A stretch of DNA of 64,000 nt. It comes from Acanthochromis polyacanthus. Taxonomy: Eukaryota > Chordata > Actinopteri > Pomacentridae. Both the position numbers and the translations under genes were made by a program. Positions 37,105 to 48,719 of this stretch are shown here, piece by piece. The stretch's first letter is position 1; every line of letters begins with the position of its first letter. The notes below the pieces were generated by a model, which searched no databases, was not told the origin of the DNA, and saw nothing but the letters and a program-made list of their open reading frames with translations. The DNA is taken from positions 2,430,534-2,494,533 of the forward strand of contig NC_067119.1 of assembly GCF_021347895.1 (NCBI RefSeq), written 5' to 3'.

Positions 37105-37195
37105 AGCCATGAAGCACGGTGGTGGCAGCATCATGACATCTGTTTTCACTTTCACTTTTTTGAGTCAAAAAAGCTAAATTAAATTAACCATAATT
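37105..37195 (+). mobile_element. Tc1-like 3' end fragment with a single HGGGSIM unit
   Basis: One copy of ATGAAGCACGGTGGTGGCAG then CATCATGACA is joined to ATCTGTTTTCACTTTCACTT, TTTTGAGTCAAAAAAGCTAA and ATTAAATTAACC, a sequence typical of the 3' terminal region of fish Tc1-like elements. The transposase in between is missing. Confidence 0.6.
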
Positions 37196-38159
37196 CAACG
37201 CTGAAAAGCAGGAACAGAGTAAATCCTCCACTGAGGGTAAATATTTAGATTTTGGATTTATTTGTAGCAACATTTTCCTAAATAAGCCTTTAAATCAGAA
37301 TCATTATTCTACATCGATCAGGAAATTTCATTGAAAACAGAAGAGATAAATGTTCGTCTATAATTAAAAATCCAGTCTGATGTCACTGTGAGTCTGGAGG
37401 ACGTCTAATCATCTTCCAGAACATTTTCATTAGATAAACCACTTTACAAGGACATTAAATATTATTACCATTACAAACAACGCTCAGAATTAAACCAGAA
37501 CTCTCCCCAGAGCCTCCATTGGCCGATCGATGCAGATGAAAGCGGCTTTAATCTGATTTCTACAGATATCTGCTGCCAGAGAGGAAGTGAGGTGGTTCTC
37601 AGACGCTGTTTTTCTGTTTCAGGTAGCGACAGACGGTGGGAGGTGATGTTATGATGCCGTTTCATTTCAGTGGTTCCTCTGAATGGATGCTGAGGTGAGC
37701 GGAGCGTGGGCGAACCGTCCAACCACCGAGACTTTCACGGACTCAGGAAAACACTCGCTTCAATCCAGTCAAACATAGAAACCATCTCCCATCCACCAGA
37801 ATCACCTCAAAAAATCAAAATAAACTGAGTCGTATCAACGTTCAGTCACAGATGTCCAGCCGTGATTGATCACATATTTATTATTCCAGCTGATCAATAA
37901 TCATAATGACCCAACATGTATTTTTAGGAAGAGCTGTAAAAATTATGTTTTAAAATGTAATTGGTATTGTACATATTTCTCCAGTTTTGTTAAATTCTAC
38001 AGAACTAGTAAAAAAATGTCAAAAATATTAATTTAGACATTAACCACAAACAACTCAAAACTGTAAATAATGTCCACATCAAAATCTCTAATTTGTAAAT
38101 TTTAAAAACTATCTAAAATCTGTATTTTACAGACATTTGGTGTTATTTAAAAAAAACAT

Positions 38160-38545
38160 GCATCTATCTATAGCCTGTCATCTATCTGTCTATAGTCTAT
38201 CCATCCATCTATCTGTAGCCTATCCATCCATCTATCTCGAGTCTATCCATCCATCCATCCATCTATCCATAGTCTATCCATCCATCTATCTATAGTCTAT
38301 CCATCTATCTATCATCTATCCATCCATTCATCCATCTATCTATAGTCTATCCATCTATCTATAGTCTATCCATCCATCTATCTATAGTCTATCCATCTAT
38401 CTATAGTCTATCCATCCATCTATCTATAGTCTATCCATCTATCTATAGTCTATCCATCCATCTATCTATAGTCTATCCATCTATCTATAGTCTATCCATC
38501 CATCTATCCATCCATCTATAGTCTATCTATCTATCTACACTGTAT
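38160..38545. repeat. (CTAT/CCAT)n compound microsatellite
   Basis: Long run of CCATCTATCTATAGTCTAT-type units; a higher-order period of about 28 and 32 bases is visible. Confidence 0.95.
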
Positions 38546-38549
38546 ATAC

Positions 38550-39010
38550 AGAGTTATGGAACGTATTTATCTTCTGTCCTTCCTCCTGCTGATCCTCTCC
38601 AGTTCTGTCAGATCCCACGATTACTCAGCTAGTCTGGACGACCAGCTCTAGAAGAATTCTGGTCGTCCCAAACGTCTTCCATTTAAGGATCACGGAGGCC
38701 ACTGTGCTCGTAGGAAGCTAAAGTGCAGCAGAAATTCTTTTATAACCTTGACCACATCTGTGCCTCGGCATAGTTCTGTCTTTGAGACCTTCAGGTAGTT
38801 CCTTCAACCTCATGATGCTCATTTGTTCTGACATGCACTGTGAGCTGTAAGGTCTTCTACAGACAGGTGTGTTCCTGTCCTAATCAAGTCCAATCAATAC
38901 AATTAAACACAGCTGGACTCCAATGAAGATGTAGAACCATCTCAAGGATGATCAGAAGAAATGGACCCGAGTTAAATACACGAGTGTCACAGCAAAAGGT
39001 CTGAGCACTT
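38550..39010 (-). mobile_element. Tc1-like transposon remnant (5' part)
   Basis: AGGTCTTCTACAGACAGGTGT, CAATTAAACACAGCTGGACTC, AACCATCTCAAGGATGATCAG and GAGTGTCACAGCAAAAGGTC match, from memory, the 5' untranslated part of a widespread fish Tc1-like family. Minus-strand GTTTGGGACGACCAGAATTC corresponds to the region encoding FGTTRxLxRAGRP. The rest of the transposase is absent. Confidence 0.6.
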
Positions 39011-40089
39011 GGTCTTCATTTGCTGCTTTCACATTTAATTTGCTTTCTGTTCTCAAACTCTTTCAGCCCTTCAGTTATTTGGGTTTTCGTCTTGAAAAAG
39101 GTGAAATAAATAGCTGTGAAAAGCTAGAGGCTGGTTGTTTTCTCACATTTCTACACAGTTTGAATGTCAGACGTCAGAAATATGAGTTTCTATTTCAAGT
39201 ATTTAAAGTACGAGAGGATAGACGGATCTCACAGCAAACATTTTAATTCTGACTCTTGAGGTTTTGCTTGTTGGAAACCGACTAATTATCATCAGAATAT
39301 TCTGGAGGAGGAACGTGAGTTTGTTGAGCATTAAAGGATTAAACCTGCTGCAGATCTCAGCACAAAGTTACCCCGAACAACCGAAGCACAAGAAAGAAAA
39401 ATAAAGAACTTTCAAGGTCACTCGCTCCTTTTCAAAAGCCTCTGAAGTGGATCCACCAGGAGCCTTCGTCCCGTCTGATCTACACGTTTTTAACCAATAA
39501 CCTGAGAAAGCTTCACACCACAACACGGAGGAAAATATCTACCAACGAGGTAAAACATCAACAACTCCTCTTCAGGAATCAGGCAACGGTGAAAGTGAAA
39601 TGTCCCAGGAGAGAGCGTGACCCTGAACACACCGTGCCGGCTTGTTTATAGTGAATAAAGCTGGATTTTACTGGAGGACTTTAAATCTAACACCTGCTGG
39701 AATCACATCTGAGGACCATAAACTGTTAATAAAGAGACTCCAGGACCGGTTCTGAATTTAAAACAGGTTCTCCCAGAAGTCCGTGACGAGCTCTGAACAC
39801 TGATACGATCAATAACGGAGTTTTTTACCCCAGACCTGATTCTTCACGGCATCGACTAGTCTTTGGGTTTTCTCTAACATCCAACTAAAGCAGCTTTTCC
39901 ACAAAAACATTCTGGTTCTGGTCCAAAATGTGTTCGTTGGGCCGAATCATAAAAAGGTTTCAGTTTCTCAGTAAAGTTTGGATTCTTGGATTTCTACATT
40001 AAAACAACGTTCCTAAAGGAGAAGGTGGTAGCGTTAACATCAACACACTGAAGCTGGATTCCTGTTTCTTGTGGCGTTTTTACTACTTT
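39011..40089. other. Intronic stretch without recognised features
   Basis: No exon, transposon end or tandem array recognised on either strand. Confidence 0.5.
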
Positions 40090-41115
40090 TATCTTCTAAC
40101 ACTACATTTTCTGCCTCATTTTTGTCGTTTCGTGTCTCGTTTTTGTCATTTTCTGTTTTGTTTCTGTCATTTTCTGGCTTCCCTCTGTCATTTTTTGTCT
40201 CATTTTTGTTGTTTTGTTTTGTCTTTTTCTGTCTCATTTTTGTCATTTTCTGTCTCGTTTTTGTCGTTTTCTGTCTCGTTTTTCTCATTTTTGTCTTGTT
40301 TTTGTCATTTTCTGTTTTGTTTTTGTCATTTTCTGTCTCGTTTTTGTTGTTTTCTGTCTTTATTTTTTCATTTTCTGTTTTATTTTGTCTTTTTCTGTTT
40401 TATTTTTGTCTTTTTCTGTTTTATTTTTGTTTTTTCTATCTTGCTTTTGTCATTTTCTGTCTTGTTTTTGGCATTTTCTATCTTGCTTTTGTCATTTTCT
40501 GTCTTGTTTTTGTCATTTTCTGTCTTGTTTTTGTCATTTTCTGTCTTGTTTTTGTCATTTTCTATCTTGCCTTTGTCATTTTCTGTCTAGTTTTTGTCAT
40601 TTTCTATCTTGCCTTTGTCATTTTCTGTCTAGTTTTTGTCATTTTCTGTCTTGTTTTTGTCATTTTCTATCTTGCTTTTGTCATTTTCTGTCCAGTTTTT
40701 GTCATTTTCTGTCTTGTTTTTGTCATTTTCTATCTTGCCTTTGTCATTTTCTATCTTGCCTTTGTCATTTTCTATCTTGCTTTTGTCGTTTTCTGTCCAG
40801 TTTTTGTTGTTTTCTGTCTTTATTTTTTCATTTTCTGTTTTATTTTTGTCCCTTTCTGTTTTATTTTTGTCTTTTTCTATCTTGCTTTTGTCATTTTCTG
40901 TCTAGTTTTTGTCATTTTCTATCTTGCTTTTGTCGTTTTCTGTCTAGTTTTTGTCATTTTCTATTTTGTTTGTCTTTTTCTGTCTAGTTTTTGTCATTTT
41001 CTGTTTTTTTTGTCATTTTCTATTTTGTTATTGTCATTTTCTGTTTTGTTTTTGTCATTTTCTGTTTTGTTTTTGTCATTTTCTGTTTTGTTTTCATTGT
41101 TTTGTTTTTTTTTTT
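40090..41115 (+). repeat. 21-base minisatellite (TTTTGTCATTTTCTGTCTTG)n, about 1 kb
   Basis: Units of 21 bases with variants TCTCG, TCTAG, TATCTTGC and TGTTTTG. Because the period is a multiple of three, several frames stay open; the longest frame (40071-41225, 384 codons, FCLVFVI-type repeats) is a product of the array and not a gene. Confidence 0.93.
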
Positions 41116-41119
41116 TTGT

Positions 41120-43075
41120 CTTTTTGCAGATTAGTGATAGGAGTAGGGCTGTCAAACAACAAATAAAACATGGAATAAAAATGCTACCAATAGTGTGTAA
41201 GCTGAGCCAATCAAGCCTTTGCTAGTGTATTACCTATTTTTGATGAATACGGAGCAGAAGCCTGGAAAAGAGAAGGTTTATTTTTCAAACATTTAGAAGC
41301 CCAAATGTCCTCCAGTTCTGGAATGACCCGTCTTGTCGAACACATCAGATTTATGTCATGTTCGATATCCCTGTGTTATCTCAGAGGTTGTGTTGTAGTA
41401 ACTGAAGCAGCTCCACTGCCTCATTCAGAGTTGAAACGTGGCTTCAGTCTAATTCATCTGCTCTGAACGCTGACACTGGTTATTGTTCTGCACAGAGAGC
41501 TTTTAAATCAGCGCCCTGTAGCCTCCTCCGACTCACAGCCTAACAGCCGTAAATCTGAAGTCTTTGGATATGTCAGCACCGACGTCTCAGCGGTCGTGAC
41601 TCAGATCCCCGGCAGTTCGTCCCTCTTCACAAATCCACATCAAGAGATCGCCGTCAGACATTTTGTGCCTTTAGAAAGACGTGCTCGGCGTTTTGGAAAG
41701 ACACGCGGCCGGCTGTTAGATAACCGTCTGCAGCCGATACTCTTTGAAAAATGAAAGGACGAGGCACATCAAAGCGCCGCTGATTACCGGCCTCGGGTGA
41801 AGACCGGACACATGTGACGCGGGTTTGAATCCCGCTGAGGACCGGTGACCTTTCTGTGGCGATAACACGTTAAATAAAAAAAAGCAACCGACCGCCACAA
41901 ACTCCTGTCAGCGATCCTCAGGCGGTGAAAAAAAGCCACAGCCGACAAGCATAAAAGACGCGGCTGCATTTCATTTTTCTCTTTAAAGCGGCGGCAAACT
42001 GATTCTAATTCACAACGTCTCTCTCTCTTTGTGGCGCTGAAATACTCCACGTTAGATTTCAAGACATCATTAGCGCTTTTTTCTCTTCTCTTTAGCATCA
42101 TTAGCGGCTTGTAGGTGTAAAGTGATGAACCTGCACAGCTGCTCTTCACTTCCATCCTCCACATGCAGACGCTTCGGAGACGAATGTTTTTTCTGAAGTC
42201 AACTAAGTGATGTTATGAGTCACAGAATATGTGATTAAAAAGGGTTTTCTTTTTTTTGGTTGCTGTTGTTTTCGCTCTGAATCCTGTTTAAAGAATAAAA
42301 AATGACTGAAGAATTAATGAAGCATTTCACGACAGCATCAGTAAATGCCCCAGATGACTAAATGACAAGCTGTTTTCCATTGGATTGCCGTTTTTCTAGT
42401 TATCTTGCGTCTCTTTTTGTGCGTCCTTGCTTTTGTTTTGTTCCTATTTTCATTGAATTTGCATCTATTTGTGCTCATTTTTGCATCTCTTTCTAATGTT
42501 CCCGTTGATTCGTCTCTGTTTGGATTGTTTTCCCATCTGTTCGTGTTCATTTTGTGTCAGGTTTCATCTCCCTCTGGTCATTTATTGTGTTTTTGTAGTT
42601 GTTTGACGTCTATTTGTGACCGCACTTTCAGTAATTGTACGTTTATTACATTATTTTTTGATATATGGCCACGAATTGGAACAGGGAGGAGGTTGGGGTG
42701 GATGGATGAGCCAACAAAACACAGAATTTTTACCACATCAACGTTGCTTCTTTTAACTATGTGTTGACTATTGGAACCACAACAACTTAGCCGAAGACCA
42801 GAGATGCTCCAATCCGATCTAAAACACTGTGATCAAGAAATTGTTTGACTGATCGGTATCAGCACAAACCGAAGCCCAAGACTTTGTTTACATCTGTTGT
42901 CACACAGGTGTTGTAAAGGCAAAATACAATTTGTGGAAAGACCTTAGGGATGGATGCAAATTATTACAGATGTTTGTCATCAATAACATTATCAGCATTA
43001 TCAATCAATGATCAGTTATTAGTAACACAAACTGAGCACAATCGATCGCCTTATCACCAACACATTAGTGTTCGC
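41120..43075. other. Intronic stretch, little recognised
   Basis: CGGGTTTGAATCCCGCTG at about 41819 resembles a tRNA B box and may be the edge of a tRNA-derived SINE. About 42400-42620 is T-rich and related to the GTCTCTTTTTGTG-type arrays. No exon recognised. Confidence 0.4.
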
Positions 43076-43077
43076 CA

Positions 43078-43345
43078 GAGGTCATTAAACGCCACCAGAG
43101 TCTTTGTCATGGTGCCCCTCAACTAGCTAAACCCCTTACCCTTCAACGCTACATTTAGCCTCTAACGCTACATCTATCCTCTAACGCTACATCTATCCTC
43201 TAACGCTACATTTAGCCTCTAACACTACATTTAGCCTCTAATGCTACATTTAGCCTCTAACGCTACATTTACCCTCTAACGCTACATTTACCCTCTAACG
43301 CTACATTTAGCCTCTAACGCTACATTTACCCTCTAACGCTACATT
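43078..43345 (+). repeat. Dispersed repeat core followed by 19-base minisatellite
   Basis: The TCTTTGTCATGGTGCC core (43078-43140) runs directly into about ten CTCTAACGCTACATTTACC units (43140-43345). It shows that the two repeats listed separately at 17560 and 19785 can occur as one unit. Confidence 0.85.
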
Positions 43346-43812
43346 TCAGTGTCCTATTGGAGTTTTCCTACAAGTTTTCCTACAATGCTCCTCAACGCCT
43401 ATGGAGCATTAAGGAACAACTTGCATGCAGAAATGCACTTTTTCCTTGATTTTAATAACTTCAATGTGCTCAAATTGTACATTATGTAGGAAAATAGTAT
43501 TAGACTGGGACAGACTGGGGACAAAATAACGACAAAACAAAACCTGCATGGTCTTTTCCACCTTTTCCACAAAACCGTCACATCAGACGGTTTTTGCTTT
43601 ATCTTTCTCTGACTTTAAACACTTAATGAACGTCATATTTCATTCATTTATCATTGATCCATTTAGTGGTTGATACAACTGAAGGAGCAGTATGACAGCC
43701 ATGTTGAAAAAAGGTAATTACTTTGAGTTCATTGCTGATCTAAAAGGTGCGTCACATGTTCCTCCACATCCAGCTATTTTTGTTCCAATGAACAATCGTC
43801 ACTTGCACTACT

Positions 43813-43855
43813 GTGCATGTATGTATGTATATATATATATACATATATATATATT
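43813..43855. repeat. (TATG)n(TA)n microsatellite
   Basis: TGCATGTATGTATG followed by two short TATATA runs. Confidence 0.9.
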
Positions 43856-43859
43856 CTTA

Positions 43860-46390
43860 TCTAGATGTGTAAATATCCTTAGTTATTCTTAATTTTTTTC
43901 CACAGATATTTTGTTTTTGTCTTTCCTTATTCCTAGAGTGACACCAACAGCCAAATTCTTTGCATATTGTGAACATGCTTGGCCATTAAAGCTGATTCTA
44001 GTCTCAAAAGTAAACATAAAAGACAGTTGAAGGAGTCGCTGTCACCTGAACAGAGAGACGATTAATTCAACATAAATTATATAATGGCGGTATAGAAGTG
44101 GACTTCCAGCACATAGAAGAACACCAGCGGAGGTAGAAGAGACAAAAACACGACGAATCTGCACAAAACGAATCAGCTGTCACCTCGTTAAAAGGTTCAC
44201 CGACACCGTTCGTGAACATCCTCCTCTATGCAGCAGCTGTTTACATGCGACGTCACACCCCAATTACAAACCGGCCCTCGGACAAACCAAACACCGCCAC
44301 CGTCGCCATGGAAACCCAGCCTGTGCAAACCTGTTAAAACCCGGCAGGTGAGCGAAGGGGTGAGTCACAGCAGGCGGCAACGTGAGACGTCTCCGTTTTA
44401 GAAGAATCAGCGGGTATCGACCTGGGCGACCGGGGCTCGACGGGATGTGATTTTTGTTGTTGGGTCGTCGTGCCGCCTGTAGGGAAGCATCGCCGACAGA
44501 CAGGAAGTGATGGCGGATCGGACGCCGTCATTCGCACAACAACTCCACCGAACCTTATTGTCATGCTGATGGAGTCTCAGAGATGCTTTTTATTCCTGTC
44601 AGCGAGGAGCTTCATCACTGCTGCTGCTATTAAAGCTAAATTTTAACCTTTGTGATAGAGGCTTGGGTGGTCCTGATTTAAATAACTCCACAGAGGTCAA
44701 CTAACAGATGACATAATTCACAGATTAGTCGATAATGGAAATATGATCGATCGAGGCATTTTTTGAACTCATCATTCAAATCCTTTGTTTACATCTGCTC
44801 TTACCCCTAACAGAAAATGTAACCACCTCAGGCTAAATTGTAGTCATCAGGGCACACGTGCGATAATTATTGTTAAGGTTTCCTCGATGTCGGTTTCGAA
44901 ATAACTGATGTCAAAGAATCCGTCTGCATTTTGCTCAGTTTTGGGGCATGAGATCAAGGTTGGAAATCTGACTTCAGCTTTCATTTCTTTGACTTTTCCA
45001 AGCTAGAAATCAGAAATTCAGAAGTTCCTGTTGCCGCTGAGCGCAGAAGTAACAGTACAACACTCCACCTTTGCTCCCCAGTAAGAGGAGAATTATGTAT
45101 TTTAGCCTTTTAATGTGGATGAAGCTATTTGCAGAAACGAGTTGGTGTCGGCTGATGTCTGACCCAAACTAATGGAGTCTCTAATGGGTCAGACTTATTT
45201 AAAGCTAACTTGTCTGTGTTTTATTTCTCAGTAGTTCTTCTGCTGGTTGATATAGTTTCAGAAATCCTGTGAATACGTGCAGCTGCTGGAGAAAACAACT
45301 ATAAAATGCTGCATAAACTGGCTTTTTATGTTGATTTATAATTCATTTAGGCTGATAGAGCTGCAGGCAGAATGAACTTTTACCCTTCAACTCATCAAGA
45401 ATCAAGATTTCTGGTTCACGATAGTCCTACAGATCACAACAGTGCCGATAACTGGACAAGAAGGACTAAAATATGAAGCTCAATCCTGACGAGATTACAG
45501 ACATTATACCTGCCAACCAGCTCTCCGTAAATTACACTTAATATATGGTTCTGTGCTATAATCTTCCTTCCTCTCACGGCTTTGAACAGCTACTACTCCA
45601 CGGTTGTTCTCGTCTGCAGGCTGCAACTGTTTAATCCAATCCTGATTCCATTTAAATTAAACGCAGCGACTCATTTTAATCAGATTAACGTCCGAAAGGT
45701 GCAGCGGCTCTAGAACCGTCTCTTAATTGGAAGCCGCGTCGAAAAAGACTCCGGAATAATAATTAAACGCCGAGACGAGGAGCGGCGTTTGTTTTGAAGG
45801 CTGAACTTAAGCCGGCGGCAGCTCGGAGACGAGACGAGCAGGTGGACGGAGGTCTGGGTTTGATTCTACCGAGAGGAAATGCGATATTTCTGCAACAGCT
45901 GTCATGATTTTCTTTTTTTTATTCTGCAGAAAGAAAAAATAAATCAGATGCAAACACCGTGACGACAGTGCAGCGAGCGGAGCGTTCATCCAATCAGTTG
46001 TGAGAAGGGTTCGTGGTAAACCGTCGATCAGACATCGTTCAGCTGGGAGGTGAAAATCAATTATTGTGTGGCTTTACAGGAGCTTTACAAACACTCAAAA
46101 CCTTCTGAAAACACCCTGGAACCAACTGAGCAGATGTAGGTAAGACTGGGTGACGTAGATGGAAAATATATCACCATAAACGTGTCACTTTAATCCATAT
46201 CAAGACCAGCAGAAGGTTTATTTTGCATGTAACCACCTTTGATTAAACTTTATTCATCGGGGCACACAGATGAGAATTTTAATGTCAATGCAACAATGAA
46301 AGAGATGCAAATAAGCGAATTTATGTACATATAACACTTCATGAGGATAAAGGACTCTACTAAGTAAATAAAGTAAAATAAAGTGTAGTT
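43860..46390. other. Intronic stretch, possible SINE fragments only
   Basis: About 44400-44500, read on the minus strand, contains GCGGCACGACGACC and GGTCGATACCCGCTG, which resemble a tRNA-derived fish SINE, and about 45850-45880 has GGTTTGATTCTACCG. Neither is complete. No exon recognised. About 45640-45800 is unique-looking (TTTTAATCAGATTAACGTCC). Confidence 0.35.
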
Positions 46391-46394
46391 AGTG

Positions 46395-46745
46395 GTCAGG
46401 AACCTTGTAGGGGTTTAGCTAGCAAAATGGCCACCATGACAAAGAATTCTGTGATGTTTAATGACCTTTTACCAGCACTCATGTATTTAAAATAAGTCAA
46501 TAGAGCAAAATAAAGTTTAGCTGGTGGTCAGGAACCTTGTAGGCGTTTAGCTAGCAAAAGGGCCACCATGACAAAGAATTTCGTGACGTCTAATGACCTT
46601 TTTACCAGCACTCGTATTTAAAATAAGTAAATACAGTAAAATAACAGTTAGTTAGTGGTCAGAAACCTTGTAGGCGTTTAGCTAGCAAAAGGGCCACCAT
46701 GACAAAGACTTTCGTGACGTCTAATGACCTTTTTACCAGCACCAG
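46395..46745 (-). repeat. Three tandem copies of a ~119-base unit carrying the dispersed core in reverse
   Basis: Each copy reads AGTGGTCAGGAACCTTGTAG, GCGTTTAGCTAGCAAAAGGG, CCACCATGACAAAGA, GACGTCTAATGACCTTTTT and ACCAGCACT. The middle part is the reverse complement of the core at 19785-19840. The second and third copies are the most similar. Confidence 0.88.
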
Positions 46746-47119
46746 TAAAAGAGAGATGAAGCACCATGTTAGCCACTCTTTGTTTGCGTGAAGTTGAGGT
46801 TTAGGCTACTTTATGACATCGAACCGCCGCTTGACGCCTCTGGAATCTTATGAAAACGTAAAATTAAGACAGATTCAGCAATTTCATGTCCTATTTCTCA
46901 CCTCAGATGTTTTCAGAAACCTACTCTGATCAACTATTTTAATCATTTAAGAAACCCGTGTTGGTCCAGTTTGAAATCTTGTCCACAACTGCAGCATTTG
47001 TCCAATCAGGTGCAGCCAGTTTTTTCTATAAGAGGGTGTAGCCTGTATCATTGGATGACATCTATAGACATCGTCTGGTTGCACACCTGTCAGGCGTCCA
47101 ATGTTCACATCTAAAAACA

Positions 47120-47215
47120 CCCCTGTGGACACATAGTTCCTCCTTTCACAAACCAGTGAAGGGATCGAACCAAAAACCTTATGATTAGTAGACTTCCTGC
47201 TCTATCACCCCAGCA
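47120..47215 (+). repeat. Tail of a fish SINE/MITE-type dispersed repeat
   Basis: GGGATCGAACCAAAAACCTT, ATGATTAGTAGACTTCCTGC and TCTATCACC are the 3' end of the same family as the copy at 62563-62812 (GGATCGAACC...CCACTGAGCCATGCCGCCC). The 5' part is missing. Confidence 0.55.
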
Positions 47216-47219
47216 CTGA

Positions 47220-47755
47220 CAGACTTCTGGTCATTTTGGTCAAATTTGGAGCCATTATGAAGAAATATTGGGCAATTTTCATCAACTCGAGTTATTTGGG
47301 ACAGTTTTTATATAACTTTGGTACGATTTGGAGTTATTTTGGAGATATAATGTAATTTTGATTAGATTTAGTCATTTAAGACAAATATTGAGCCGCTTTA
47401 TCATGACTGTAGTCCTTTTAGACAAACATTTAATGATTTTTGTCAAAATTTAAGTCATTTTTTCCAGTCATTTAAGATGAATGTTGAGTTGTTTTCATCA
47501 AATTTTGAGTAATTTTAGACAAATGTTGAGCCATTTTGGTCAGATTTGGAGCTATTTTGGACAATTTTTGACTCATGGTGACATTGTGAGTTCCTGTGGG
47601 CAGACTTCTAGTTATTTTAGTCAAATTTCGAGTCATTTTGGACAAATATTTGGCAATTTTGAGCAACTTATGAACCATTGTAGACAAATGTTGAGTCACT
47701 GAAGACAAATTTGGAGTAATTTTGAACAAATTTTTGGTAATTTTCATCCCTATGA
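47220..47755. repeat. Degenerate tandem array (AGTCATTTTGGACAAAT-type)
   Basis: Diverged ~22-base units through 500 bases. Open frames on both strands are products of the repeat. In reverse complement the unit resembles the array at 1500-2010. Confidence 0.75.
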
Positions 47756-48110
47756 CCCTATGCTTTTATTCTAGCGCCACCAGGAACATCCATCCGTCAA
47801 CATCCGTGGTTTTGTTAGTAAAGTCATAGCCTCCAGGTCAATTAGTTGACTGATAAGTTCTCATCTCACCAAAATCTTATTGATTCAAAAATCTCTGATG
47901 CTACTTTAACAGTCTTCCAGGATTGATCCATTATTTTTGGCAGCAGGAGGAACAAACCAACAACAGCTTCATGTTCTCACAACTTTGAACTGAGCTGAAT
48001 GTGGACTTGGTTCCAAGCTAACCGACGTTAAAGAAGTGAACAGTTTCTACATTTTTGTGTCAAAAACTCAAGTATAAACTTCACAGCTCAACAACCAACA
48101 CATAGATCAT

Positions 48111-48240
48111 CTTGGACATGTGGTAACGTCCAAGGGAGTTCAGGTGGACCCTGAGAAAACGTTCAAAACTTCCCAGTGCCCACCAACAGGAAGTCCTTTT
48201 AGCGTGTCTTAGGCAGCAGCTACCAACCAACGGCTATTCT
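48111..48240 (+). mobile_element. Ty3/gypsy pol fragment, plus orientation
   Basis: The plus strand reads LGHVVTSKGVQVDPEKT and then, in a shifted frame, PVPTN, matching the segment after the reverse-transcriptase palm of gypsy elements (FLGHVVS..G...DPEK and a PTN motif). Several frame breaks; dead copy. Confidence 0.65.
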
Positions 48241-48274
48241 AGCACTAAGGATTAAACAACAGACCAGTTAGTCA

Positions 48275-48650
48275 GTTAGATGTCCAAGGAAGGTCAGGGA
48301 GGAATGGAAGAATTTACTTTTCTTCATATTTATTGTGAGACCTGCCTGCCTTAGCTCATCCGGAGCTTCTTGAACCTCTTTGAAATGCTGGTTCCAGGAG
48401 TGGGAAGAGATGATTACATCATCAAGGTTCCCTCAAGGTTTTTCAGCACCATGTCCATGAGCCTTTGGAAATGGTCAGGGGCATTTTGTAAACTGAAAGG
48501 CATTATTTGAACTGGTAAAGACCATCAAGGCAAACGAAAGCTGTCTTTGATCAGGAATCTGGATCCATCTCCACCTGAGGAGGTCCTTCAGGGGACGTCA
48601 GAATCCCAACGGCTGCAGGCGGCTGAGGACCGCAGATAACTTAACCGATT
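48275..48650 (-). mobile_element. Ty3/gypsy reverse-transcriptase fragment, minus orientation
   Basis: The minus strand carries, in order and in several frames, KTAF and GLYQF, MPFSLQNAP and FQRLMDMVL, DDVIIS (the polymerase Asp pair region), then LRQAGLTINMKKSKF and TFLGHL. This is the order of gypsy reverse transcriptase. Stops and frame changes show it is a fossil. A further plus-strand scrap, LTFLQHVVSSNG, lies at about 48667-48712. Confidence 0.75.
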
Positions 48651-48719
48651 CGCCTGAGGAGGAACCCTGACCTTCCTCCAACATGTGGTATCGTCTAATG
48701 GCTGCTAACTGGTCTGTTG

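Noticed and set aside
40071..41225. 384-codon open frame, hydrophobic and repetitive
   Set aside because: It is the translation of a 21-base minisatellite; other frames of the array are open too, and there is no promoter, homology or exon structure.
41800..41870. Possible tRNA gene (GGGTTTGAATCCCGCTG)
   Set aside because: Only a B-box-like stretch; no A box, acceptor stem or anticodon loop could be folded. At most a SINE edge.
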